From contig JAQBVK010000004.1 of NCBI GenBank assembly GCA_027623585.1, positions 1 to 23,580 on the forward strand: 23,580 bases of DNA, given 5' to 3'. Both the position numbers and the translations under genes were made by a program. The notes below the pieces were generated by a model. That model was not told where the DNA came from. It did no database searches and saw only the letters and a list, made by a program, of their open reading frames with translations. Below are positions 17,454 through 23,580 of this stretch, piece after piece (position 1 is the first letter of the stretch; each line of letters begins with the position of its first letter). The stretch comes from Planctomycetota bacterium. GTDB taxonomy: Bacteria > Planctomycetota > UBA1135.

Positions 17454-17497
17454 GTTCCGGCCGTCGGAAAGCGCATGATAGACGCAGAGGCCGGAAC
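17454..17497. promoter_or_regulatory. Inverted repeat around a candidate speA -10 box
   Basis: GTTCCGGCC (17454-17462) and GGCCGGAAC (17489-17497) are exact 9-bp reverse complements with a 26-nt spacer. Inside the spacer, on the minus strand, TATCAT (17475-17480) matches the -10 consensus at five of six positions and lies 48 nt before the proposed speA GTG; no good -35 accompanies it. The layout suits an operator straddling a promoter. It could instead be a leader hairpin or chance. The rest of the 154-bp gap 17427-17580 shows no clear promoter for the plus-strand gene. Confidence 0.35.
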
Positions 17498-17580
17498 TGG
17501 AGCGAAATTCCGCCTCATGCGCTCGCGCTCGGCAGCCTCGCGCGCTTGCCACACAGTAGAGCAACGCCGATCCTAGACAG

Positions 17581-18495
17581 GTGCGCCCTGTCCTCTCACC
17601 TCTGCTCGCTGCGGGCATCCTTCTCTTCGCCGGCTGCGGTGCGGCGACGTCGCCTTCGACCGCGGCCGCCGGAGGGGCGCTGCTGTGGCGCGTGGAAGGC
17701 CCGGGCGGCAACGGTTGGCTGCTCGGCACGATGCACGTGAGCGAACCGCGCGCAGTCATTCTGGTCCCTGCGGCGGAGGCGGCCTTCTCAACGGCCGGCG
17801 CGCTCTACACCGAGATCGACGGCGGACTCGCTGCAGCGGCCTTCGTGCAGCAGGCCGGGACTCTGCCCCCTACCCAACCCTTGAAAGATCTGCTGCCCCC
17901 GATCTTGCACCGGCGGCTGGCGGGGCATCTGCAGTCGCGACAACTCCGCATCAACGAATTCGAACGCTTCCGGCCGTGGCTGGCCACGCTGATGCTCGGG
18001 CAACTCGACGCGATCGAGTTGCTCCGCCATGGGCCCCCACTCGACGAGGTGCTCCGCACTCGCGCGCGCGATGCTGGAAAGACGCTCGGCGCGGTCGAAA
18101 CCGTGCAAGAACAGATCGCCGCGCTTTCTTGCGGCACCGAGGAGCAGCAAATCCACCTCCTCGACCTCGCACTGACCCAACTCGAGGCGGACCACGCTGC
18201 GGGCCGCAATCGTTTGATGGAGTTGTTCGCTGCATGGAGCCGCGGAGACGAGGCCGCGCTCGTGCGCTTGCAGTCGGAGGAAGTCGACCTCGAAGACGAA
18301 GCGCAGCGGCTCTGGTGGGAGGCCTTGTTCACGCAGCGCAACCGCAACATGGCGGAGCGCGTCGACCGGATCCTGCGTGCGCCCGACGCTCAGGAACCGA
18401 TGTTCGCCTTCGGCGCCATGCACTTCGTCGGCACCGACAGTGTGGTGGAACGATTGCGCGCGTTGGGGTGGCGGGTCGAGCGCGTGAAGCGCTAG
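17581..18495 (+). CDS. TraB/GumN-family lipoprotein (Tiki-like putative metalloprotease)
   Basis: Predicted 304 aa from GTG 17581. A signal peptide (PLLAAGILLFAGC) ends in a lipobox with Cys19 as the lipidated residue. The body has the two signature G-x-x-H motifs of the TraB/GumN/Tiki fold: GTMH at 49-52, in the context GNGWLLGTMHVSEP, and GAMH at 278-281 in FAFGAMHFVGTDSV, plus the conserved R-N-R-N-M near 255 and a Glu in the YTEID stretch. Animal Tiki proteins are metal-dependent proteases; bacterial members are mostly uncharacterised, so protease activity is inferred. It is probably anchored in an envelope membrane. It is divergent from speA and convergent with the FG-GAP gene, sharing the stop tetranucleotide CTAG. 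Confidence 0.88.
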   Translation: MRPVLSPLLAAGILLFAGCGAATSPSTAAAGGALLWRVEGPGGNGWLLGTMHVSEPRAVILVPAAEAAFSTAGALYTEIDGGLAAAAFVQQAGTLPPTQPLKDLLPPILHRRLAGHLQSRQLRINEFERFRPWLATLMLGQLDAIELLRHGPPLDEVLRTRARDAGKTLGAVETVQEQIAALSCGTEEQQIHLLDLALTQLEADHAAGRNRLMELFAAWSRGDEAALVRLQSEEVDLEDEAQRLWWEALFTQRNRNMAERVDRILRAPDAQEPMFAFGAMHFVGTDSVVERLRALGWRVERVKR

Positions 18496-20150
18496 CGCCC
18501 GGCAAAGAGATAGACGCTGCCGGTCTGCGGGCCGACGACGGCGGTCCACGCCGCGCTCACCAGCCAGTCGCGCCTGCCGTCTCCGTCCACGTCGGCGAGC
18601 GTCGTGCTATCAAAGCCGAAGGTCGCGCCGGGGATGCGGCAGGTCAGGCTGTGCAGAACGCGGCCCGTGCGCCCGCTGTAGAGGTAGGCCGCGCCGCCCA
18701 GGGCAACCGCGTCGGAGCAATTCCAGGCGCCGGTCAGCAAATCGGCGCAACCATCGCCATCCACGTCTCCGGCGACCGCGTCCCCGATGCCGAGGCCGTC
18801 GCCCGGCTGTCCCACGAAGCGATGCAGCAGCGCTCCGTCGAGTCCCGAGAGCAGCACGACCTCGCCGCTATTCGTTCCGCCGGCGTTCGATTCGAAATCC
18901 ACCGCGTAGACGTCGTCGTAGCCGTAGGCGTTGACGTCGCCAGGGACCGAACTGAAGAAGCGGCCAAAGTTGACGCCCTCGGTCGAAGCGTCACGGCGAA
19001 AGCGTTCTTTCCCGGAAGGAGCGTCGAAGACGATGACGCGGCCGCGTCGTCCGGGGCCGGCATTCATGGCGCCGGCCACGAGCATGCGCAGACCGTCCCG
19101 GCCACCGATGCAAACCGTCGACGCGAAGTTCTCGCCGGGAGTTTCTCCGGCGCGGCGGAACAGCACAGTGCCGTCGCTGCCCGAGCGCACCTCGAGCGCG
19201 CCGCGGCCTCCGTCGTGCAGCGGGATGGAGAGCAACAAGTCCGGCGTGCCGTCCTCGTTCCAGTCGCCCGCTGCGGAGACTTCACGGCCGAACTGGGCGC
19301 CTGGCTCGTCCCCACGCAGTTCCAACAACAACGCACCGTCGGCGCCGGACCAAACGCGCGCGCACTCACCGAAAGTGCCGGCCGCGACGTCATCGCAGCC
19401 GTCCGCGTTGAGGTCGCCGAGTGCCGCGACCGAAATGCCGAGTCGCTCGCCGGTGCCGCCCGCGAAACGGTGCAACAGCGCGCCGTCCTTGCCGGAGTAC
19501 AGGTAGACGTAGCCAGCGGCCGCGCCAGCCTCCCCCGCCGCGAAGGGCGCGGAAGTCATCACGTCCTCACAGCCGTCGCCGTTCACGTCGCCGGCGCCGA
19601 TCGCGACCCATCCGAATTGATCGCCCGCATTTTCACCATGCCACGCGTGCAGCACGCGCGCGTCCTCGGCCACCGGACGCTCGAAGTCCACCTTGATGCC
19701 CTGGTAGCGTTTCCACCGCGAATCCACGCGTAGGCGCGCGAGATCGAGGTCCGAGGCGAGCAGATCCCAGCGTGAAAATCCGGCGCCCAGGGCCTGCTCG
19801 AGCGCGGCGAACGCTTCATCCTTCTGTCCGAGCAAGGAGTGCGCGCAGGCCAGGTTGTAGGCGCCGGTCGCGGCGGTGGCCGGGAAGCTCGCCGCCTTCG
19901 CGTGCGCGGGAATCGCCTCTTCGAGGCGGCCATCGGCGTGAAGCGCGTAGCCGTACTGCTGCCAACCTGCGGCGAAGTTCGGCGCGGCTTCGACGACGAG
20001 TCGAAATTTCTCGGCGGCTTCGTCGAACTTGCCCTGCTGCAGGAGCTGCACGCCTTCGGCGTACTCCGGCGGCGGCGCCGCGCCGGCCTGCGCCAGCAAG
20101 GGCCCCGGGATCAGTAGGCAAAGGCTCATGAACGTGAGGCGGCGCAACAT
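18492..20150 (-). CDS. Exported TPR plus seven-blade FG-GAP beta-propeller protein
   Basis: Predicted 552 aa. A signal peptide (1-20, ending GPLLA) is followed by a TPR-like region (about 28-125) and an integrin-alpha-like propeller (about 165-552). Calcium-loop motifs of the D-x-N-x-D-G-x-x-D type occur near 188, 246, 296, 405, 462 and 520; a further blade near 350 is degenerate (GGRDGLRML), making seven blades. Repeats of the Y-L-Y-S-G-x-D-G-x-L-L-H-R-F type alternate with them. The start is ATG 20150, sharing one base with the upstream stop (TGATG) and preceded by AAGGGAG at 4 nt; a TTG one codon earlier is too close to that site. It is the last gene of the five-gene minus-strand unit. Role: probably extracellular binding or scaffold; no catalytic motif seen. 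Confidence 0.9.
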   Translation of the reverse strand: MLRRLTFMSLCLLIPGPLLAQAGAAPPPEYAEGVQLLQQGKFDEAAEKFRLVVEAAPNFAAGWQQYGYALHADGRLEEAIPAHAKAASFPATAATGAYNLACAHSLLGQKDEAFAALEQALGAGFSRWDLLASDLDLARLRVDSRWKRYQGIKVDFERPVAEDARVLHAWHGENAGDQFGWVAIGAGDVNGDGCEDVMTSAPFAAGEAGAAAGYVYLYSGKDGALLHRFAGGTGERLGISVAALGDLNADGCDDVAAGTFGECARVWSGADGALLLELRGDEPGAQFGREVSAAGDWNEDGTPDLLLSIPLHDGGRGALEVRSGSDGTVLFRRAGETPGENFASTVCIGGRDGLRMLVAGAMNAGPGRRGRVIVFDAPSGKERFRRDASTEGVNFGRFFSSVPGDVNAYGYDDVYAVDFESNAGGTNSGEVVLLSGLDGALLHRFVGQPGDGLGIGDAVAGDVDGDGCADLLTGAWNCSDAVALGGAAYLYSGRTGRVLHSLTCRIPGATFGFDSTTLADVDGDGRRDWLVSAAWTAVVGPQTGSVYLFAGR

Positions 20151-21331
20151 CAAGCTCCCTTACGCAACTCGAGCAACGCATGCAGCAACTTCTGATAGTC
20201 CTCGAGATCGTTGTGCAAATGGCTTGAGAAGCGCACCATCTCGCCGACCGGTGCGCGCCAGCCGATCGTCGGGACCTCGATGCCCCAGCGGTCGATCAGC
20301 TCGCCGAACAAACTCACGCTGCGAGCTTGGAGTTTCGAGTGAAGATCGGACGGCAGCCGCACCGAGGCCATCGTGCCGATCATCTCGTCCGGGCAAACCG
20401 GTTCAGTGCCGAGCCCTTCGCAGAGCAGCGCGCGCGCTTGGAGGGCCAGCGCGTGGTTGCGCTGCATCACTTCCTTCCATCCGCCGGGCATCAGGCCTCC
20501 GACGAAACTGAGCGTCTCCGGAATCACTGCCCAACCCGTCAAGTCGAAGGTCCCTTCCCAGTCGAACTCTTGGTGGAAGCGCGAGCGCGTCGAGAAGTCG
20601 GCGTTGGCGCCGTGACTGATCACGGTTGGCCGAATCTGGTCGCGGTGCCGCGGATGGACGAAGAGCAGCGCGCTGCCTTTGGGCGCGCACGGCCACTTGT
20701 GAAGGTTTCCGGTATAGAAATCCGCACCCAGCTTCATCAAGTCCAACTCGATCTGGCCGGGTGCGTGGGCGCCGTCCACGAGCACACGCACGCCGCGCTC
20801 CTGCAGCGCGGGCACCAACTGCTCGATCGGAAGCCGTAGCGCGGTGGGACTGGTGATGTGGTCCACGAGGCAGAGCGTGGTGCGATCGGTCACCTTCGCG
20901 AGCATCGCGTCCACGACTTGCTGCGGTGAGGTGAGCGGGAACGGAACGTCCGCGACCACCACTCGTGCGCCGGTCCGTTCCGCCACGAAGTTCAAGGCGT
21001 TGCGGCAGGCGTTGTACTCGTGGTCGGTGACCAGCAACTCATCGCCATCGGCGAAGCGCAGAGAGCGCAGCACCGAGTTCACGCCGTGGGTGGCGTTGGT
21101 CACCAGCACGAGGTCAGCCGGATCGACGCCCACAAAGGCCGCTACGGCGTCGCGCGCGGCGTCGATCAGGCGCGTGCGGTGGCGCATGTAGCGCACCGGC
21201 TCGCGTTCGAGCTCACGCCGCTGCTCCTCTTGCTTGCGCTGGATCGTCTCCGGCACCGCGCCGTAAGAGCCGTGGTTCAGGAAAACGACCTCCGGGTCGA
21301 GGGTCCAGTGCTTGCGGTAAGGGCTCGTCAT
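20150..21331 (-). CDS. Class V aminotransferase-fold PLP enzyme, isopenicillin N epimerase-like
   Basis: Predicted 393 aa, the usual length for the CefD-like branch of the class V aminotransferase family. Visible marks: the N-terminal FLNHGSYGAVP, T-N-A-T at 78-81 for phosphate binding, VDGAHAPGQIELD with Asp186 contacting the PLP ring nitrogen and His189, and TGNLHKWPCAPKGSA with Lys212 as the Schiff-base lysine. Members of this branch include isopenicillin N epimerases, cysteine desulfurase-like and C-S lyase enzymes; the substrate cannot be told from sequence, and no beta-lactam genes are near. It starts at ATG 21331, 45 nt after the membrane protein gene, and overlaps the next gene by one base. 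A true antibiotic role is unlikely. Confidence 0.9.
   Translation of the reverse strand: MTSPYRKHWTLDPEVVFLNHGSYGAVPETIQRKQEEQRRELEREPVRYMRHRTRLIDAARDAVAAFVGVDPADLVLVTNATHGVNSVLRSLRFADGDELLVTDHEYNACRNALNFVAERTGARVVVADVPFPLTSPQQVVDAMLAKVTDRTTLCLVDHITSPTALRLPIEQLVPALQERGVRVLVDGAHAPGQIELDLMKLGADFYTGNLHKWPCAPKGSALLFVHPRHRDQIRPTVISHGANADFSTRSRFHQEFDWEGTFDLTGWAVIPETLSFVGGLMPGGWKEVMQRNHALALQARALLCEGLGTEPVCPDEMIGTMASVRLPSDLHSKLQARSVSLFGELIDRWGIEVPTIGWRAPVGEMVRFSSHLHNDLEDYQKLLHALLELRKGA
20155..20161 (-). promoter_or_regulatory. Shine-Dalgarno deciding the FG-GAP protein start
   Basis: AAGGGAG on the minus strand sits inside the last codons of the aminotransferase gene, 4 nt before ATG 20150. It favours that ATG over the TTG at 20153 and supports coupled translation through the TGATG overlap. 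Confidence 0.6.
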
Positions 21332-21376
21332 GACGAAGGTTTCCGTCCCATCGTAGCCCGAAGCCTCCGTCGTGGA

Positions 21377-22231
21377 TCAGTACGGCAGCCCGCCGCCACC
21401 CGGAGACAACACGGCCTCGGCCTTGAACCAGGCCAAGAAGATCGCTGCGGCGGCTGGTAACCCAGTCACGAAGGCGACGGCGGCGGCACGCGGCAGCGGT
21501 CTTTGATCTCGCAGCCCGATCAAGCCCGCGGCCGGGGCAAGCACCACCAAAAGCGCAACGCTGATCCACAACGCTTCGGCCTGAAGTAAGCCGAACAACA
21601 GCACGGCGTGAATCGCGCCCGCGAACGGAACGGCCCAGGCCGAAGCGTCGTCGGAGCGGCCGGCGCGGAACGCCATCAGCAAGGGCAAGCCCAGCAGCGC
21701 TGCAAGCACTCCACAGAACTCAGCGCCTTTCGCAGTGCGCCCGAGCAGGAGAACTGCGCTCGCGCCCAAAGCGATCACGGAACTGGCGCTCAAGGAAGCC
21801 GACGCGGGATGGCGACGCGCAACTTCCCGTGCGAGCCACGCAGAAGCAGCAGCGGCCACCGTAGACACCGCGATCAGCGCGCAGAGCTTGATGGTGCTCC
21901 AACCGTAGTATTCGGAAACGTCGACGAAAGTGCGCCACGAGTAGAACGCCGCAGGCAGCAAGAAGGCCAGCGGAGCAAAGCGTCCGGGCCACGCTGCAAC
22001 CCCTGCCCATGCGAGCGCGGCCCAAGGCAGCGCTGCCTCCGCAGAGCTCCACGGCGCCTTCACCAAGAAATTGGGATTGAATGCGAGAGCGCCGAGCAGC
22101 GCGGCTCCAAACAACCACGCGGTCCAGACCGGCCAACGCGGGCCGGAACGCAGCCGCAGCACCCCTGCCAGCAGAAATCCTGCGAGCAGAGGCACTCCAA
22201 CGGCGTAACGCAGCAGATGCTCGAGCGGCAT
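21377..22231 (-). CDS. Polytopic inner-membrane protein of unknown function
   Basis: Predicted 284 aa, very hydrophobic and rich in Ala and Leu, with about nine or ten likely transmembrane segments (for example about 6-26, 35-51, 66-98, 115-137, 149-186, 200-240 and 248-268). I recognise no family. The only conspicuous polar parts are a loop near 100-112 with TFVDVSEYYGW and a Gly-rich C-terminal end (SPGGGGLPY). The ATG at 22231 is 9 nt after the YceI-like gene's stop and has no clear Shine-Dalgarno, which suggests translation on the same transcript. A transporter or a membrane partner of the YceI-like protein are both possible, without direct support. Confidence 0.75.
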   Translation of the reverse strand: MPLEHLLRYAVGVPLLAGFLLAGVLRLRSGPRWPVWTAWLFGAALLGALAFNPNFLVKAPWSSAEAALPWAALAWAGVAAWPGRFAPLAFLLPAAFYSWRTFVDVSEYYGWSTIKLCALIAVSTVAAAASAWLAREVARRHPASASLSASSVIALGASAVLLLGRTAKGAEFCGVLAALLGLPLLMAFRAGRSDDASAWAVPFAGAIHAVLLFGLLQAEALWISVALLVVLAPAAGLIGLRDQRPLPRAAAVAFVTGLPAAAAIFLAWFKAEAVLSPGGGGLPY

Positions 22232-22240
22232 TCGGATTGG

Positions 22241-22855
22241 TTACTGCTTGATCGCCTCGATCGAGACGCGCACGCGGACGTCTTCACCGAGCGCGCCCGG
22301 ATACGCGGTCATGCCGTACTCGCTGCGCGGAATGCTGAACTCCGCCTCGAAGCCGGCCACGTCCTTGCCCTGCATCGATCCGGCGCCGGTGAACGCTGCC
22401 GAAATTTCAATCTCCTTCTCGACACCGTGCAAGGACAGCGTGCCCTTGACCGCGAACTTGTTCTCGCCAGCCGCCTTGACCGCGCTGCTGCTGAAACTGA
22501 TTTTCGGGTTCACCTTCACGTTGAAGAAGTCCGCGCTGCGCAAGTGGTCGTCGCGCTTGGCGCTGTTGGTGTCCACGCTCGCCGCCGTGATCTCGAACTG
22601 GATCGAGCTCGCTTCCGGCTTGTCCGCGTCGTACACGACCGCGCCGCTGAGTTCGTTGAAGCGGCCGTGGAACCAGGAGGCGCCGGCATGCTGGATGCGG
22701 AAGCCGACCGTTGAATGCGTCGGATCGACCTTCCAGGTCGTCGCAGAAACCGCCTCGGCCGTGCTCGGAGACGATTCGGCCTCGGAAGTGAAGGACGGGG
22801 CAAGCAGCGCGCCGGAGGCGAGCAGGCCGAGAGGGATCAAGAGAAAGGCATTCAT
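22241..22855 (-). CDS. YceI-family exported lipid-binding-like protein
   Basis: Predicted 204 aa with a signal peptide (about 1-24, MNAFLLIPLGLLASGALLAP) and a full YceI domain (about 40-202). Family marks are W-K-V-D-P-T-H-S-T-V-G-F near 41-52, the central S-V-D-T-N-S-A-K-R-D-D-H-L-R-S-A-D-F-F block, G-T-L-S-L-H-G-V, and the late FSIPRSEYGM. YceI proteins are periplasmic lipocalin-like barrels that bind isoprenoid-like lipids in known structures; the ligand here is unknown. ATG 22855 lies 18 nt after the stop of the upstream decarboxylase gene, with no obvious Shine-Dalgarno. It belongs to the five-gene minus-strand unit, next to a membrane protein. Confidence 0.93.
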   Translation of the reverse strand: MNAFLLIPLGLLASGALLAPSFTSEAESSPSTAEAVSATTWKVDPTHSTVGFRIQHAGASWFHGRFNELSGAVVYDADKPEASSIQFEITAASVDTNSAKRDDHLRSADFFNVKVNPKISFSSSAVKAAGENKFAVKGTLSLHGVEKEIEISAAFTGAGSMQGKDVAGFEAEFSIPRSEYGMTAYPGALGEDVRVRVSIEAIKQ

Positions 22856-22873
22856 GGTGGTTGTGTTCGGAGT

Positions 22874-23580
22874 TCAGGAGTTGGCGTGACGCGATTCCGA
22901 GCGGGCGAAACCGAGGAGGCGCTCGGCCAATGCTCGCACGTCGACTTCGGCGCTCGCCGGATTCATGACCGTGAGCCGGAGCCAGACGCGGCCGTGGATC
23001 GTGGCCTGGGTCAGGTAGGCAGAGCCTTCCGCAAGGATCTTCCGGCGCAGTGCGGATTGATCGATCTCCGCGCCGCCGACTCGGAAGCAGAGGATGTTGC
23101 TCTCCGGCTCGGCCAGGCATTCCACTTCCGGCAAAGCGGACAGCACGGTGTGGAAGCGGCGCGCGGCGCCGTAGAGAGCAGCCACCCTTTCGCCCATGCC
23201 GCCTTCGCCGTACGCGGCGAGATTGAGGAATAATTTCAGCGCGAGGACCGGTCGCGTGCACTCCAGCGTGCGCGTCCACGGATCGCGGTCGTCCTCGTCG
23301 GAGCTTGCATCAGGATCGCCGAGATAGGACGCGTCGGCGCGAAACGCCGCCTCCAGATGCTGGGGTCGGCGCACCAACACCGCCGCGCAGAGCGAACTGG
23401 TCTGCAGCATCTTGTGCGCGTCCCAGACGACCGAATCCGCCTGCTCGATCCCTCGCAGTCGACCTCGCAGCTCCGGCGCGAGCAGCGCGCTCGCGCCGTG
23501 GGCGGCATCGACGTGAAACCAGAGATCGTGCTCGCGGCAGAAAGCGCCCGCCGTCTCGAGCGGATCATGCAAGCCGCTTG
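22874..23580 (-). CDS. PLP-dependent group II decarboxylase, C-terminal part (start off window)
   Basis: The frame is open to the last base, so the N-terminal half lies beyond the window; about 235 residues are visible. The first seen residues (GLHDPLETAGAFC) correspond to the mid-protein D-P-L-x-x-I segment of aromatic-amino-acid, glutamate and diaminobutyrate decarboxylases. Next come LWFHVDAAHGAS, with the Asp contacting PLP, and SVVWDAHKML, with the PLP lysine. The C-terminal small domain includes ESNILCFRV and RVWLRLTVMNP. The normal family ending is intact, so the gene is cut, not broken. Substrate undetermined: 2,4-diaminobutyrate, aromatic amino acids or glutamate are possible. It is the most upstream visible gene of the five-gene unit. 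Confidence 0.9.
   Translation of the reverse strand, partial: SGLHDPLETAGAFCREHDLWFHVDAAHGASALLAPELRGRLRGIEQADSVVWDAHKMLQTSSLCAAVLVRRPQHLEAAFRADASYLGDPDASSDEDDRDPWTRTLECTRPVLALKLFLNLAAYGEGGMGERVAALYGAARRFHTVLSALPEVECLAEPESNILCFRVGGAEIDQSALRRKILAEGSAYLTQATIHGRVWLRLTVMNPASAEVDVRALAERLLGFARSESRHANS

Noticed and set aside
15543..17576. Long plus-strand open frame of 677 codons antisense to speA
   Set aside because: speA is unmistakable on the other strand with all catalytic motifs. The antisense translation is rich in His, Arg, Val and Gln, has no domain and ends inside the neighbouring gene; such frames are a codon-bias artefact of high GC.
17685..19733. 682-codon plus-strand frame across the TraB/GumN gene and the antisense of the FG-GAP gene
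   Set aside because: It is out of frame with the clear TraB/GumN motifs and antisense to the calcium-loop repeats; low-complexity Arg/Ala-rich product.
20150..21331. Beta-lactam biosynthesis from the isopenicillin N epimerase similarity
   Set aside because: The similarity is to a broad class V aminotransferase branch; no ACV synthetase, isopenicillin N synthase or expandase gene is in the window.

Overview
This is a high-GC, gene-dense bacterial window with almost no intergenic space. It most resembles a member of the Planctomycetota. The pointers are an ECF sigma factor of the TIGR02999 (Sig-70_X6) type coupled to a membrane serine/threonine kinase with TPRs, large anchored proteins built from carboxypeptidase-regulatory-like beta-sandwiches, and an FG-GAP propeller protein. 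This lineage call is an inference from gene content; Acidobacteriota or Myxococcota remain possible.

Layout. Positions 1-2535 (+) hold the 5'-truncated first member (P1) of a three-protein family, followed by hairpins and a strong intrinsic terminator. Positions 2719-5903 (-) hold an ECF sigma factor and its kinase, overlapping in GTGA. Divergent from the sigma gene, across an 82-bp gap with a perfect 10-bp inverted repeat, is the second family member P2 (5986-8463, +). A small lipoprotein gene (8572-8973, +) follows and overlaps, tail to tail, the end of a full-length cobalamin-dependent methionine synthase, metH (8959-12657, -). Divergent from metH is the third family member P3 (12735-15392, +). 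P3 converges on biosynthetic arginine decarboxylase speA (15399-17426, -). Divergent from speA is a TraB/GumN-family lipoprotein (17581-18495, +), whose stop codon shares a CTAG with that of the next gene. From 23580 back to 18492 (-) runs a tight five-gene unit: a PLP-dependent group II decarboxylase (cut by the window end), a YceI-like exported protein, a polytopic membrane protein, a class V aminotransferase-fold enzyme, and an exported TPR plus FG-GAP propeller protein.

How it fits together. P1, P2 and P3 are unmistakable paralogs. Each has a Pro/Ala-rich linker with a conserved GR(V/S)E motif, the same order of beta-sandwich repeats, and a conserved D-P-R-L-[DE]-P-[LI]-D motif about 200 residues before the C-terminus. 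In P2 and P3 the linker motif falls at exactly residues 65-70. The sigma factor has lost the acidic DAED-like patch of region 2.2 and carries Q-P-T-A instead, as expected if it is switched on by threonine phosphorylation by the coupled kinase. A reasonable hypothesis is that the sigma/kinase pair controls P2 and possibly its paralogs at the cell surface. metH, speA and the decarboxylase/aminotransferase genes look like ordinary metabolism inserted among these surface genes. I see no tRNA, rRNA, CRISPR array, insertion sequence or phage gene.
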